Numbered from the stretch's first letter, positions 42,953-52,872 are shown. The stretch is 64,000 nucleotides of DNA from Phenylobacterium sp. (GCF_019636135.1 NZ_JAHBYD010000010.1:1-64000); one strand, 5' to 3'. Notes: generated by a model from the sequence alone, not told the origin. Made by a program: numbers and translations.

Positions 42953-43407
42953 AACCGCGGAGATCGCGGAGATACGCAGAGGAGGCCGGTGGACTTCACA
43001 GGCCATTGGCGATCCGGGCGATGCCGTCCTTGAACATCTTCACGTTGAAATTGAGCAGGTAACCGAGCCGATATCGACCTAGCTTCAGATAACTCAGGAT
43101 CTGAGCGCGATGCACGTCGGTTAGCTTCTCGACGGCCTTGACCTCCACGACGACGAGGTTCTCGACCAAGAGGTCGAGGCGGTAACCGAGTTCTATCTGA
43201 ACACCGTCGTAGGTGACGGGCATCGGCATTTGTCGTTGGAAGGCCAACCCTGACTTCGTCAGTTCGTAGGCAAGGCAAGCTTCATAAGCGCCTTCGAGAA
43301 GCCCTGGTCCAAGAGCGCGATGCACCCTGAGAGCGCAGCCCAGAATTCTCTCTCCAATCAGGTTCTCGTCCACGACCCCTCTGCGTATCTCCGCGATCTC
43401 TGCGGTT
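42953..43407 (-). mobile_element. Compact element: GxxExxY gene bounded by 30-bp terminal inverted repeats
   Basis: Left end 42953-42982 reads AACCGCGGAGATCGCGGAGA then TACGCAGAGG. Right end 43378-43407 is its reverse complement with one difference. The gene occupies nearly all the interior: its stop is 13 bp from the left repeat and its GTG start is 4 bp from the right repeat, which itself carries the ribosome binding site. Total length 455 bp. No transposase is present and no clear target-site duplication is visible, so mobility is inferred, perhaps in trans. Similar repeats without a gene lie at 49041-49131, and more diverged ones at 17522-17599 and 46388-46443. Confidence 0.65.
42996..43373 (-). 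CDS. GxxExxY-family protein (PD-(D/E)xK nuclease-like)
   Basis: 125 residues, GTG start. The naming motif G-L-L-E-G-A-Y occurs at about residues 24-30. The nuclease-like core is YRLDLLVENLVVVEVKAVEK, with the Asp and Glu-x-Lys arrangement of PD-(D/E)xK folds. The end LLNFNVKMFKDGIARIANGL is typical of the family. The biological role of these proteins is not established; a nuclease or repeat-processing role is inferred from the fold. Third-position G/C is lower than in flanking core genes, consistent with transfer. Its ribosome binding site lies within the terminal repeat. Confidence 0.9.
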   Translation of the reverse strand: MDENLIGERILGCALRVHRALGPGLLEGAYEACLAYELTKSGLAFQRQMPMPVTYDGVQIELGYRLDLLVENLVVVEVKAVEKLTDVHRAQILSYLKLGRYRLGYLLNFNVKMFKDGIARIANGL

Positions 43408-43493
43408 TGAGAATTGCGTCGGCGACTTCGCTGAGGCCAGGGTTCGAAGAACCTTCATTCTGCGGCGCATGGACGACATTGGAGGGCGGGTTT

Positions 43494-43571
43494 ATGAACG
43501 GCGGGGCCGCCGCCCCTGGGGGGAGCCAACGCCGCGCGGAAACGGACCCTGTGAGTCCGCTTCTTCGATAG
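43494..43571 (+). CDS. Possible 25-codon leader peptide upstream of acnA
   Basis: ATG at 43494 has a strong GGAGG ribosome binding site eight bases before it. The frame encodes MNGGAAAPGGSQRRAETDPV, then SPLLR, and ends with TAG at 43571, 54 bp before acnA. No homologue is known to me. It could be a regulatory upstream ORF or chance. The 43408-43625 gap otherwise contains the acnA promoter region. Confidence 0.3.
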   Translation: MNGGAAAPGGSQRRAETDPVSPLLR

Positions 43572-43625
43572 CGCGCGATCCCTCGGGTGGTCCTCGGCGG
43601 CCGGAACAGAGAAAGGATCTCCTCT

Positions 43626-46325
<2,700 letters not shown>

Positions 46326-46353
46326 GCTTCAGTCTACGACTGACGATGACCAG

Positions 46354-46386
46354 GGAGCCCTCGCGCAAGCGGGGGCTCCGTCATTT
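46354..46386 (+). terminator. Rho-independent terminator of acnA
   Basis: GGAGCCCTCGC pairs with GCGGGGGCTCC (one G-T pair) around a GCAA loop, followed by GTCATTTT. It is 28 bp after the acnA stop. Confidence 0.85.
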
Positions 46387-46387
46387 T

Positions 46388-46443
46388 GGAACCGCGGATT
46401 GCACGGATCGGCGCGGGCGATTTCCGCGGCATTCCGCGGGTTC
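46388..46443. repeat. Diverged AACCGCGGA inverted repeat
   Basis: GGAACCGCGGATTGCACGGA at the left faces GATTTCCGCGGCATTCCGCG, then GGTTC, at the right. Same design as 17522-17599. The remaining 46444-46669 holds no supportable gene, only the 3' flank of the kinase gene on the minus strand. Confidence 0.6.
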
Positions 46444-46669
46444 AATCCGAAGGACGGCCGGTCCGCGACCTGTGCCGCGGACCGAACGCAGAAGTCCGGG
46501 TCGCCTGGTTCCGGGCGAACTCCCTTGGCCACCGGTCTGGCCCCCGCGAATGCGTCCGCGGGCCTTCGTGGGGTCCTGATAGGGCGCCGGATCGACATGG
46601 CCGAGGTGGCGCCTTGTCTCAGCGCGATCTCGCCGCGCGACGTTCCGACGCGGAATATGGTGAATGGAA

Positions 46670-48079
46670 TCAGGTCTTTGAGAGCAGTTCGGCGACGGCG
46701 GCCGCGACCTGGGTCACGTCGTACGGCTTGCGGATGACCGGGGCCTCGAAGCCGCCGGGCGCGCCGCCCGTCTCGCCGTAGCCGGTGGCGAAGACGAACG
46801 GGATCTTCCGCTGGCTCAGCACCTCGGCGACGGGCGTCACCGAGCGGCCGTTGAGGTTGGCGTCCAGCACGGCGGCGTCGATCGGCCGGTCGAGCAGCGC
46901 CATCGCCTCCTCGAGCTCGTAGGCGGGGCCGATCACCTCGGCGCCGGCGTCCGAGAGGCCGGTCTCCAGCTCCAGGGCCAGCAGGACCGCGTCCTCGACG
47001 ATCAGCACCCGGGCGCCCTTCAGGCTGGCCGGGCCGACGGAGGTGGCCACCGTCTCGGTGACGCGGGGCGCCGGCATAACGGGCGCCACCTCGGGCCGGT
47101 CGGCCATCGCCTGGGCGCCGGCCCGCAGGCGCACCACCACCCCCGCGGGCGGGTATTCGGCGGCGGCGTCGCCGTTGAGTTCCCGGCCGGTGACCTGCTC
47201 CAGCAGCGTCGAGCCGAAGCCGCGACGGGTCGGGGGCTGCACGGTGGGGCCGCCGCTCTCGGTCCAGGTCAGCTCGAAGCCGCCGGCCCTGCGCGCCGTC
47301 CAGCGCACGTGGACGTGGCCGGTCTCGACGGAGAGCGCCCCGAACTTGACCGCGTTGGTGGCCAGCTCGTGCAGGGCGAGGGACAGTGCGTTGGCGGCGC
47401 GCGGCGTGAGGAAGAGCTCCGGCCCCTCCCAGCTCGTCTGGCCGGGCGCGATGGCGCCCAGCTCCGCGGCCGCCAGGTGGTCGATGGCGGCCCCGCGCCA
47501 GCGGGCGGCGGTCAGCAGCTCGTTCGCCGAGGCCATCGCCTTCAGGCGGCCCGAGAAGGTGTTCAGGAACACGTCGAGCGACGTGGTGCGCTTGGCCGTC
47601 TGCGCGGCCAGCGCCTGCACCGCGGCCAGCACGTTCTTCACCCGGTGGTCCAGCTCGGCCATCAGTTCGTGGCGCTGGTCTTCCTCGAGGCGGCTCTGGC
47701 TGATGTCCTCGACGATGCCGGTCGTGTCGATGGCGCGGCCCGTCTCGTCGCGGTGGACGATACCGGCCAGCCGAAGCCAGATCGTGCGCCCGTCGTCGGG
47801 CCGGATCATCCGGAAGCGCAGGTCGAAGGTCTCGCCCGACTGCAGCGCCGCGTCGCGCTGCGCGCGGAAGGCCGGCAGGTCGTCGGGATGGGCGTGCCGC
47901 TCCATCAGCGCGCCGAGGCTCGCGGCCATCTCGCCGGCCGGGAGGCCGGTGATCGCGGCCATCCGCGCGCTGACGATCAGCCGGTCGCCCGCGATGTTCC
48001 ACTGGAACTCGCCGAGGCCTGCGGCCTGGAGCGCGAGCTCCAGTCGGGTGCGTTCGGAGCTGGGGGGCGGCTCACGCAT
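46670..48079 (-). CDS. PAS-HWE sensor histidine kinase with C-terminal receiver
   Basis: 469 residues, cytosolic. A PAS domain spans about 12-130 (LALQAAGLGEFQWNIAGDRL, IWLRLAGIVHRDETGRAIDT). The HWE kinase core follows: His in ELDHRVKNVLAAVQALAAQT, the W-x-G element near ARWRGAAIDHL and the N box in LHELATNAVKFGAL. The C-terminal 120 residues are a receiver (ARVLIVEDAVLLALELETG, AAVLDANLNGRSV, PVIRKPYD). HWE kinases often feed the PhyR general stress pathway in alphaproteobacteria, and this gene lies next to that local regulon. It could be an accessory sensor; this is inference. Confidence 0.9.
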   Translation of the reverse strand: MREPPPSSERTRLELALQAAGLGEFQWNIAGDRLIVSARMAAITGLPAGEMAASLGALMERHAHPDDLPAFRAQRDAALQSGETFDLRFRMIRPDDGRTIWLRLAGIVHRDETGRAIDTTGIVEDISQSRLEEDQRHELMAELDHRVKNVLAAVQALAAQTAKRTTSLDVFLNTFSGRLKAMASANELLTAARWRGAAIDHLAAAELGAIAPGQTSWEGPELFLTPRAANALSLALHELATNAVKFGALSVETGHVHVRWTARRAGGFELTWTESGGPTVQPPTRRGFGSTLLEQVTGRELNGDAAAEYPPAGVVVRLRAGAQAMADRPEVAPVMPAPRVTETVATSVGPASLKGARVLIVEDAVLLALELETGLSDAGAEVIGPAYELEEAMALLDRPIDAAVLDANLNGRSVTPVAEVLSQRKIPFVFATGYGETGGAPGGFEAPVIRKPYDVTQVAAAVAELLSKT

Positions 48080-48163
48080 GATTCGAAGATAGGAAAATGT
48101 GGGAGGCGCCTCCACCGCGATCCTGCGCAAACTTTCGTGCCGGGCGCCTTTGCGGCATGCTCT

Positions 48164-48188
48164 GGAACGACCTATGTTGCAGTGCGTT
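48164..48188 (+). promoter_or_regulatory. EcfG-type promoter for DUF883-like gene
   Basis: GGAAC at 48164-48168 and CGTT at 48185-48188 with a 16-bp spacer, the canonical -35/-10 of the general stress sigma factor EcfG. The gene's ATG is 54 bp from the -10 end, with a GGAG ribosome binding site. Confidence 0.85.
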
Positions 48189-48241
48189 CATGGCGCAGCT
48201 TCCCCAGGGTCTGCCTGGGGGCGAACCTCCGGAGACGAAAC

Positions 48242-48556
48242 ATGCCCGCCAAGGCCGGCCAACTGACGACCGAAGACGCGGCTGCGGCTGCCAACGACAC
48301 CGCCGCGAAGATCACGGCGGATGCTCAGAAGGCGATCGCCGACGCGGCCAAGCGCATCGAAGCCGCGGTCCAGCAGGGCCTCGAGCAGTTGCGCGCGCAG
48401 AGCCGCGTCTACGCCGACGTGGCGGGCGAGCAGCTCGACGAGGCGACCCGCGTCGCCAGCGAGCAGATCCGCGCCCGTCCGCTGGCCGCCACCGGCGCGG
48501 CGCTGGGCGTGGGGGTGCTGATCGGCCTCCTGCTCGCTTCCGCCTCGCGGCGTTGA
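48242..48556 (+). CDS. DUF883/ElaB-like membrane-anchored helical protein
   Basis: 104 residues: a long amphipathic, Ala/Glu/Gln-rich coiled region (AAKITADAQKAIADAAKRIE, QQGLEQLRAQSRVYADVAGE) and one C-terminal membrane helix (ATGAALGVGVLIGLLLASAS). This is the ElaB/YgaM/YqjD layout of stationary-phase tail-anchored proteins, some of which bind ribosomes. Its stop overlaps the next gene's TTG by four bases. Preceded by an EcfG-type promoter, so general stress controlled. Confidence 0.85.
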   Translation: MPAKAGQLTTEDAAAAANDTAAKITADAQKAIADAAKRIEAAVQQGLEQLRAQSRVYADVAGEQLDEATRVASEQIRARPLAATGAALGVGVLIGLLLASASRR

Positions 48557-48969
48557 ACCTCGAGTTCCTCAACATCCGGCGGATCCTCCGGCTCGCCGCC
48601 GCGATCGCCGCCGTGGCCGCGGCCGCGGCGGTCGTCGTCGTGGCCGCGTCGTACGCGGTCTACGCCCTGGCGCTGACCTGGCTGACGCCGGCCGCCGCGG
48701 CCGCGGCCGTCGCGGGCGTCTTCGCTGTGATCGCCGTGGTGGTCGCGTGGGTCGTGGCGCGGCCGGTGACGCCGCCGCCGAAGAAGCCCGGCGCGCCCCA
48801 GGACGACGCCACGCTGGCCGACCGGCTGATCGGGATGGCGAAGGAGCGTCCGCTCATGGCCCTGGGCGCCGCGGCCGCAGCCACCTTCGTGCTGATCCGC
48901 AACCCCGCGGTCGTCACCGCCGTCGTCAGCGCCTTCATGGCCGGCAACGCCAGCAAGCCCGAAAAGTGA
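48553..48969 (+). CDS. Membrane protein, phage-holin/DUF1469-like
   Basis: 138 residues from a TTG overlapping the DUF883-like stop (TTGA). Two or three hydrophobic helices (AAAIAAVAAAAAVVVVAASY, AVAGVFAVIAVVVAWVVA) and a C-terminal helix near PLMALGAAAAATFVLIRNPA. Very similar in layout to proteins encoded beside ElaB/YqjD homologues (YqjE/YqjK-like). Function unknown; probably acts with the upstream gene in stress envelope physiology. Confidence 0.65.
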   Translation: MNLEFLNIRRILRLAAAIAAVAAAAAVVVVAASYAVYALALTWLTPAAAAAAVAGVFAVIAVVVAWVVARPVTPPPKKPGAPQDDATLADRLIGMAKERPLMALGAAAAATFVLIRNPAVVTAVVSAFMAGNASKPEK

Positions 48970-49040
48970 TTTCCTGTCCCCCCGAGGCGTAGCCCGGGGG
49001 AAGAGCAGGGCCATCGCATTCGGGCGGCCGAAAGGCCGTC

Positions 49041-49131
49041 ATTCGAACCGCGGAGATCGCGGAGATACGCGGAGGATTCCGGTGAATCCGCGAGCTCTCT
49101 GCGATCTCCGCGATCTCTGCGGTTCAAGAAT
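49041..49131. repeat. Gene-less copy of the GxxExxY-element terminal repeats
   Basis: AACCGCGGAGATCGCGGAGA then TACGCGGAGG at 49046-49075, facing CTCTGCGATCTCCGCGATCT then CTGCGGTT at 49097-49124, with outer ATTC / GAAT ends. The left end matches the left end of the 42953-43407 element at 29 of 30 positions. The interior is only 21 bp, so it looks like a MITE-type or internally deleted derivative. It lies between the DUF1469-like gene and the DUF1328 promoter. Confidence 0.75.
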
Positions 49132-49189
49132 CGGGCGGGCGAGCCGCCCGCAACCCATATGCGATGGCCCTGGGGGAAGAGGAGGATCG

Positions 49190-49214
49190 GGAACGGCGCG
49201 CGCCCGAAAGCGTT
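49190..49214 (+). promoter_or_regulatory. EcfG-type promoter for DUF1328 gene
   Basis: GGAAC at 49190-49194, 16-bp spacer, CGTT at 49211-49214; ATG 45 bp downstream. Confidence 0.85.
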
Positions 49215-49259
49215 GCCTTCGCCGCAGGCCGATCGGATGGCCTGTAGAGGAGAAACGAC

Positions 49260-49436
49260 ATGCTCGGTTGGGCCCTGACCTTCCTGGTGGTCGCCCTGAT
49301 CGCCGCGGTCCTCGGCTTCACGTCGGTGGCCGGCGCGGCGATGGGGATCGCCAAGATCCTGTTCTTCGTCTTCCTGGTTCTGTTCGTGGTGTCGCTGGTC
49401 ATGCACCTGGTGCGCGGCCGCAGCCCCGGACTCTAG
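49260..49436 (+). CDS. DUF1328 small membrane protein (YtjA/UPF0391)
   Basis: 58 residues: [20 protein letters not shown], a glycine/alanine turn ([12 protein letters not shown]) and a second helix ([20 protein letters not shown]). This matches the YtjA family of two-helix inner membrane proteins. GAGGAG ribosome binding site. Preceded by an EcfG-type promoter, so expected to be general-stress induced. Not in an operon: the next gene is on the other strand. Confidence 0.92.
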   Translation: MLGWALTFLVVALIAAVLGFTSVAGAAMGIAKILFFVFLVLFVVSLVMHLVRGRSPGL

Positions 49437-49447
49437 GCAGGCCAGAC

Positions 49448-50233
49448 TCAAGCCTGGGCGCGACGATCCAGCGCCCAGGTCCGATAGGGCTCGTACGTCG
49501 AGCCCGTCCAGGCGAGGGCGGTCACGCGGATGCAGCCGTCCTCGACCTCGACCTCGTTGTAGCCGGGCGGCACGCCCCGCTCGCGCACGGACAGCGTCCC
49601 GGCGCCGACCGCATAGGTCCGCCCGTCGCCGTGCGGATAGGGCCAGGTGAAGGGCGCATGGATGTGCCCGGAGAGCACCAGGTCCACCCGGGCCTCGCAG
49701 AACAGCTCCGCCGCCGTCTCCCCGCCCCAGACCCGCGCCGTCATCGGGCCGCCGATCATCTCGATCAGCGGGTGATGCACCACGACGATCCGGAGGGTGT
49801 CGCCGGGCTCGAACCAGTCGGCGGCGGCGCGCGCCTGGCGCATCGAAATCTGGCCCTTCGACCAATTCAACCGCGGCTGCGCGCCGCGGGCGGTGTTGAT
49901 GCCGCGCACGGCGACGCCGCCGGACCGCCAGCTCTGCCACGGCGCCGGCCCGACCAGCCGCTCGTAGCGGCGGAACGGCGCGAAGATGCGCTCGGCCCAC
50001 GCGAGGTACGGCGCGTCGTGGTTGCCGGGCGTCACGAGCTTGGGCTCGGGCGCCTCGGCCAGCCAGGCCGTCGCGGCCTGGAACTCCGGGATCTCCGCGT
50101 ACCGGGTGAGGTCGCCCGAGACGATCGTCAGGTCGAAGCCGCCGGTCCGCAGCCGTTCGCCCGCCGCCGCCACGGCGTCCTTGTTCTCGCCGCCGAAATG
50201 GATGTCGGAGAGGTGGGCCAGCCGCAGCTTCAC
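49448..50233 (-). CDS. Calcineurin-like metallophosphoesterase
   Basis: 261 residues. Metal ligands are seen as LAHLSDIHFGG, IVSGDLTRYAEIPEF, TPGNHDAPYLAWAE, then VVHHPLIE and VLSGHIHAPFTW, all five motifs of the family (D-x-H, GD, GNHD, H, GHxH). GTG start overlaps the lipid-kinase gene stop (GTGA), so the two are co-translated. The substrate is likely a phosphodiester or nucleotide; a role beside a lipid kinase is plausible but not specific. Confidence 0.9.
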   Translation of the reverse strand: MKLRLAHLSDIHFGGENKDAVAAAGERLRTGGFDLTIVSGDLTRYAEIPEFQAATAWLAEAPEPKLVTPGNHDAPYLAWAERIFAPFRRYERLVGPAPWQSWRSGGVAVRGINTARGAQPRLNWSKGQISMRQARAAADWFEPGDTLRIVVVHHPLIEMIGGPMTARVWGGETAAELFCEARVDLVLSGHIHAPFTWPYPHGDGRTYAVGAGTLSVRERGVPPGYNEVEVEDGCIRVTALAWTGSTYEPYRTWALDRRAQA

Positions 50234-51117
50234 GCAGAGTCCTTCGGCGTCGCCAGCACGCGGCAGATCCTCGGGTCGTAGGTGACCTCGACATGGGTCG
50301 GCAGGCTGACGCTCTCGCCGTCCAGCAGGGCCGGGACCTTCCGCGCCGACCAGACCCTGGCCCTGCGGCAGGGGCGGTTGTCGACGGCCGGGTCCTCGCG
50401 CCAGTCGCTCACGATGGCGTTGAAGCCCATGCGCAGCACCTCGGCCGCGCCGGTGGGGTTGAGCGCGGCGGCCTCGAACGCGGGCGCGTCGTCGTCCATC
50501 ACCTTGGAGGCGATGGGGCACATCAGGACGAGCGCCTGGGCCTTCTCGCGCCCACCCTTGTCGAGGCTGTAGCGGAGGCGGCCGGTGAAGGCGCGCTGCA
50601 TGGCGTCGCGCGTCCTGTGGAACGCCTCGACGATCCTGCCCTCGCGCGCCGCCTCGCGGGCGGCGCCCAGGCGGGCCGGCGAGCCCAGGATCGCGCCGCA
50701 CAGGAAGCGGTGGCCTTCGATGCAGCCGCCGCCCAGGTCGCGCTCCTCGCCGTTCTCCAGCACGTCGCGCAGCACCTCCTGCCACGGCCGCCGGCCGTAG
50801 ACGGCGAACGGCAGCATGTTCATCGTCCCGCCCGGCAGCGGCGCGATCGGCGGGCCTTTCGGGCCTGCGAGCTCGGCGGCGCAGCGGATGGTGCCGTCGC
50901 CCGCCAGCACCACGAGCAGGTCCGGGCCGGAATCCAGGCTGGCCTTGATGCCGTCGCGCAGCTCGCCGACCTGCGGCGCGCGAATGTTCGGCTTCAGGCC
51001 GAATTCGGCGAAGATCGTCTCGAGTTCCGCGGGCGCGTCGGGTTCGACGCTGCCCGATGCGACGTTGGCCACCACCTCGACCTTGGCGAGGCGGGGCCGG
51101 TTCTTCTTGGCGCTCAT
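50230..51117 (-). CDS. Diacylglycerol/sphingosine kinase-family lipid kinase
   Basis: 295 residues. The N-terminal kinase core carries ANVASGSVEPDAPAELETIF, LLVVLAGDGTIRCAAELAGP and PLPGGTMNMLPFAVYG, the last two being the ATP-binding GDGT and GGTxN motifs. The C-terminal beta domain includes GCIEGHRFLCGAILGSPARL. Phosphorylates diacylglycerol or a related lipid at the membrane. Start chosen at MSAKKNRPRL. The metallophosphoesterase gene overlaps its end. Confidence 0.88.
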   Translation of the reverse strand: MSAKKNRPRLAKVEVVANVASGSVEPDAPAELETIFAEFGLKPNIRAPQVGELRDGIKASLDSGPDLLVVLAGDGTIRCAAELAGPKGPPIAPLPGGTMNMLPFAVYGRRPWQEVLRDVLENGEERDLGGGCIEGHRFLCGAILGSPARLGAAREAAREGRIVEAFHRTRDAMQRAFTGRLRYSLDKGGREKAQALVLMCPIASKVMDDDAPAFEAAALNPTGAAEVLRMGFNAIVSDWREDPAVDNRPCRRARVWSARKVPALLDGESVSLPTHVEVTYDPRICRVLATPKDSA

Positions 51118-51133
51118 GCCCCCAGGCTTAGCC

Positions 51134-51454
51134 TCAGTTGGGGACGACGTCGTCACCGGCCTTGCCGGTGGTGGCGTTCCTCACCGCCTCGCCCGCGGTC
51201 TGGGCGGCGCTGGAGACGGCCGGCGCGGCCTGGTCGGCGGCGGTGGCCAGGTTCTGGTCGACCACCGTGCCTGCGGCGCCGAAGGACCCGTTCACGGCGG
51301 CGAGCGCCAGCACGATCAGGCCGGCGGCGGCGGCCAGCACGAGGAGGGTCATCACCACGGGGTGGCGGCGGCTGCGCTGGGCGTCGCGGCGGCCCAGTTC
51401 ATACGCCTGGCGCAGGTCGCTGCGCTCGTGGTCGCGGTCGCTGTAGGAGGTCAC
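51134..51454 (-). CDS. Small single-helix stress membrane protein
   Basis: 106 residues, GTG start with a GGAGA ribosome binding site. A charged N-terminus (YSDRDHERSDLRQAYELGRR) is followed by one membrane helix (VVMTLLVLAAAAGLIVLALA) and an Ala/Asp-rich C-terminal part. No recognised domain. Its promoter matches EcfG consensus exactly and is divergent from the promoter of the glycine-zipper lipoprotein. It is probably a general-stress envelope protein. Confidence 0.7.
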   Translation of the reverse strand: MTSYSDRDHERSDLRQAYELGRRDAQRSRRHPVVMTLLVLAAAAGLIVLALAAVNGSFGAAGTVVDQNLATAADQAAPAVSSAAQTAGEAVRNATTGKAGDDVVPN

Positions 51455-51488
51455 GGCTTGTCTCCGCTGCAGGGTGTTCCCGCGATGC

Positions 51489-51513
51489 AACGGAGGGGCG
51501 CGGTCTTGGTTCC
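51489..51513 (-). promoter_or_regulatory. EcfG-type promoter, minus strand
   Basis: Reading the minus strand: GGAAC at 51513-51509, a 16-bp spacer and CGTT at 51492-51489. It fires towards the 106-aa membrane gene, start 34 bp away. Only 5 bp separate it from a plus-strand EcfG promoter. Confidence 0.85.
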
Positions 51514-51518
51514 GGTCG

Positions 51519-51543
51519 GGAACTGCCCAGGTGGCCTCGCGTT
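51519..51543 (+). promoter_or_regulatory. EcfG-type promoter, plus strand
   Basis: GGAAC 51519-51523, 16-bp spacer, CGTT 51540-51543; the lipoprotein ATG at 51582 lies 38 bp on. Together with the minus-strand site it forms a back-to-back promoter pair. Confidence 0.85.
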
Positions 51544-51581
51544 CTGGCCGGCAGGGGACACCCCAAAGGAGAGCCATCGGC

Positions 51582-51923
51582 ATGCTTAAGCCTGTTATCG
51601 CGATCGCCGGCGCCGGTCTTCTGGCCGCCGCCTGCACCAGCACCGGTCACACGGAACGTAGCGCCCTCGGCGGCGCGGCCCTCGGCGCGCTCGGCGGCGC
51701 GGCGATCGGCGCCATCTCGGGCGACGTGGGCGTCGGCGCGGGCGCTGCGGTCGGCGCGGCCGTCGGCGGCACCGTGGGCGCCGTCAAGGGCTGCCGCGAC
51801 GAAGGCGGCTGCGGCGCCGCTTCGCCGAACCGTCGCCAGTACTATGACGAACGCGCCGGCCGCTATTACTACTACGACCCGTCCTCGGGCCGGTACTACT
51901 GGGAGAACGGCTCGCCGCGGTGA
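51582..51923 (+). CDS. Glycine-zipper lipoprotein with aromatic C-terminal tail
   Basis: 113 residues. Lipoprotein signal (KPVIAIAGAGLLAAACTSTG) with a lipobox cysteine at about 18. A glycine-zipper region follows (GGAALGALGGAAIGAISGDV, GVGAGAAVGAAVGGTVGAVK), then a short cysteine pair and a very aromatic tail (RQYYDERAGRYYYYDPSSGR, YYWENGSP). Glycine zippers insert in membranes (SlyB/OsmB-like). EcfG-type promoter upstream indicates general stress induction, in line with osmotic-stress lipoproteins. A hairpin ends the transcript. Confidence 0.85.
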   Translation: MLKPVIAIAGAGLLAAACTSTGHTERSALGGAALGALGGAAIGAISGDVGVGAGAAVGAAVGGTVGAVKGCRDEGGCGAASPNRRQYYDERAGRYYYYDPSSGRYYWENGSPR

Positions 51924-51950
51924 CGCGCAGCCGGACTTGATCTGACTGGG

Positions 51951-51985
51951 GAACGGGCGGCCGGAGCCTTTCCGGCCGCCCGTTC
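51951..51985. terminator. Strong GC hairpin after the glycine-zipper gene
   Basis: GAACGGGCGGCCGGA and TCCGGCCGCCCGTTC pair perfectly (15 bp, 5-base loop). No T-run follows, so termination efficiency is uncertain. Although it contains GGAAC and CGTT, their spacing of 26 rules out an EcfG promoter. Confidence 0.65.
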
Positions 51986-52007
51986 GCCGTGAACGCAGGA
52001 GGGGCGC

Positions 52008-52463
52008 ATGCGCAAGACCGTCGTCGTGATGAGCGTGGTGATGATCGCAGGCGTCGCCCTGAGCGCGTGCCAGACCGTGGGAAGCGGCCGCGGCCGGGTC
52101 GAGAAGACCCCCGCCGCCTGCCAGGACATGACCGTCCCCGTCTATTTCGAGCCCAACGTGGCCCAACTGACGCCGGAAGGCCGGCGCGTGATCGCCGCGG
52201 CGGCGCGCACCGCCAGGCCCTGCAAGGTGGACTCGGTGACGGTGCTGGGGCTGGCCGACGCGGCCGGCGACCCCGCCGCCAACCTCGAACTCTCCAGGAA
52301 GCGCGCCGACGCCGTGGCGGGCGCCATCGCCCGGGCCGGCCTGCCGGCCGCGGTCTTCGCGGTCGAGGCCGTGGGCCAGGCGGGATCCGTCACCGCGGAC
52401 GGCAAGGTCGTCCCGGTGCGTCGGCGGGCGGATATCGCGCTCAAGCTCGGCAGGCCGAAGTAG
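52008..52463 (+). CDS. OmpA-family lipoprotein
   Basis: 151 residues. Lipoprotein signal (KTVVVMSVVMIAGVALSACQ) with the cysteine at about 21, then an OmpA C-terminal peptidoglycan-binding domain: VYFEPNVAQLTPEGRRVIAA, VTVLGLADAAGDPAANLELS, RKRADAVAGAIARAGL. The usual NxxLSxxRAxxV motif is present in slightly altered form. It likely anchors the outer membrane to peptidoglycan. No EcfG site is visible; a GGAGGGG ribosome binding site precedes the ATG. Confidence 0.88.
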   Translation: MRKTVVVMSVVMIAGVALSACQTVGSGRGRVEKTPAACQDMTVPVYFEPNVAQLTPEGRRVIAAAARTARPCKVDSVTVLGLADAAGDPAANLELSRKRADAVAGAIARAGLPAAVFAVEAVGQAGSVTADGKVVPVRRRADIALKLGRPK

Positions 52464-52466
52464 CTG

Positions 52467-52659
52467 CCTTTCCCGCTTGCGGGAAAGGGGGACCGCTCGT
52501 CGAAGAGCGAGTGGTGGAAAGGGAAAGCGGCCGGCAGGGCGGTCGACCCGGGCTGTTGTCGATATCGTGGGCGAGGCTTTCCCTCTCCACCCCCCGCTCT
52601 ACGCCCGCTGGCGCGGGCTCGGCGGGCGGTCCCCCTCTCCCGCGAGCGGGAGAGGCAGG
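52467..52659. repeat. Long inverted repeat (CCCGCTTGCGGGA family), second full copy
   Basis: Starts CCTTTCCCGCTTGCGGGAAA then GGGGGACCGCTC and ends GCGGTCCCCCTCTCCCGCGA then GCGGGAGAGG. Inner GTGGTGGAAAGGG / CCCTCTCCACCCC. Closely related to 31902-32113. In the 52464-52943 gap this repeat, a hairpin and the EcfG-type promoter for the next small gene are all I can identify. Confidence 0.8.
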
Positions 52660-52668
52660 AAAAGAGAA

Positions 52669-52689
52669 GGGCCGGTCAGAGACCGGCCC
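52669..52689. terminator. GC hairpin downstream of the OmpA-like gene
   Basis: GGGCCGGTC pairs exactly with GACCGGCCC around AGA. Followed by AAGG, so no U-tract on the plus strand; a moderate terminator or RNA end at best. Confidence 0.5.
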
Positions 52690-52872
52690 AAGGTGTGCAT
52701 CATCGAGAAAAGGGGTGCGGAGACGGCAGACTGGCATGCTCGCCAGCCTCAAGTCGGGGGGGGCGTCGCCGCCTCCGCAGATTAAGAACACGTCAACGCG
52801 AGACGCGTTCCGCGGCCGACTCACTTTTCCGCCGAATTTTTCCCGCCCTGCGTGCGGCGCGGTCGTGAGCTC

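Noticed and set aside
51949..51985. GGAAC...CGTT pair that might be another EcfG promoter
   Set aside because: Spacing is 26 bp, and both boxes are arms of a perfect hairpin, so a terminator-type structure is the better reading.
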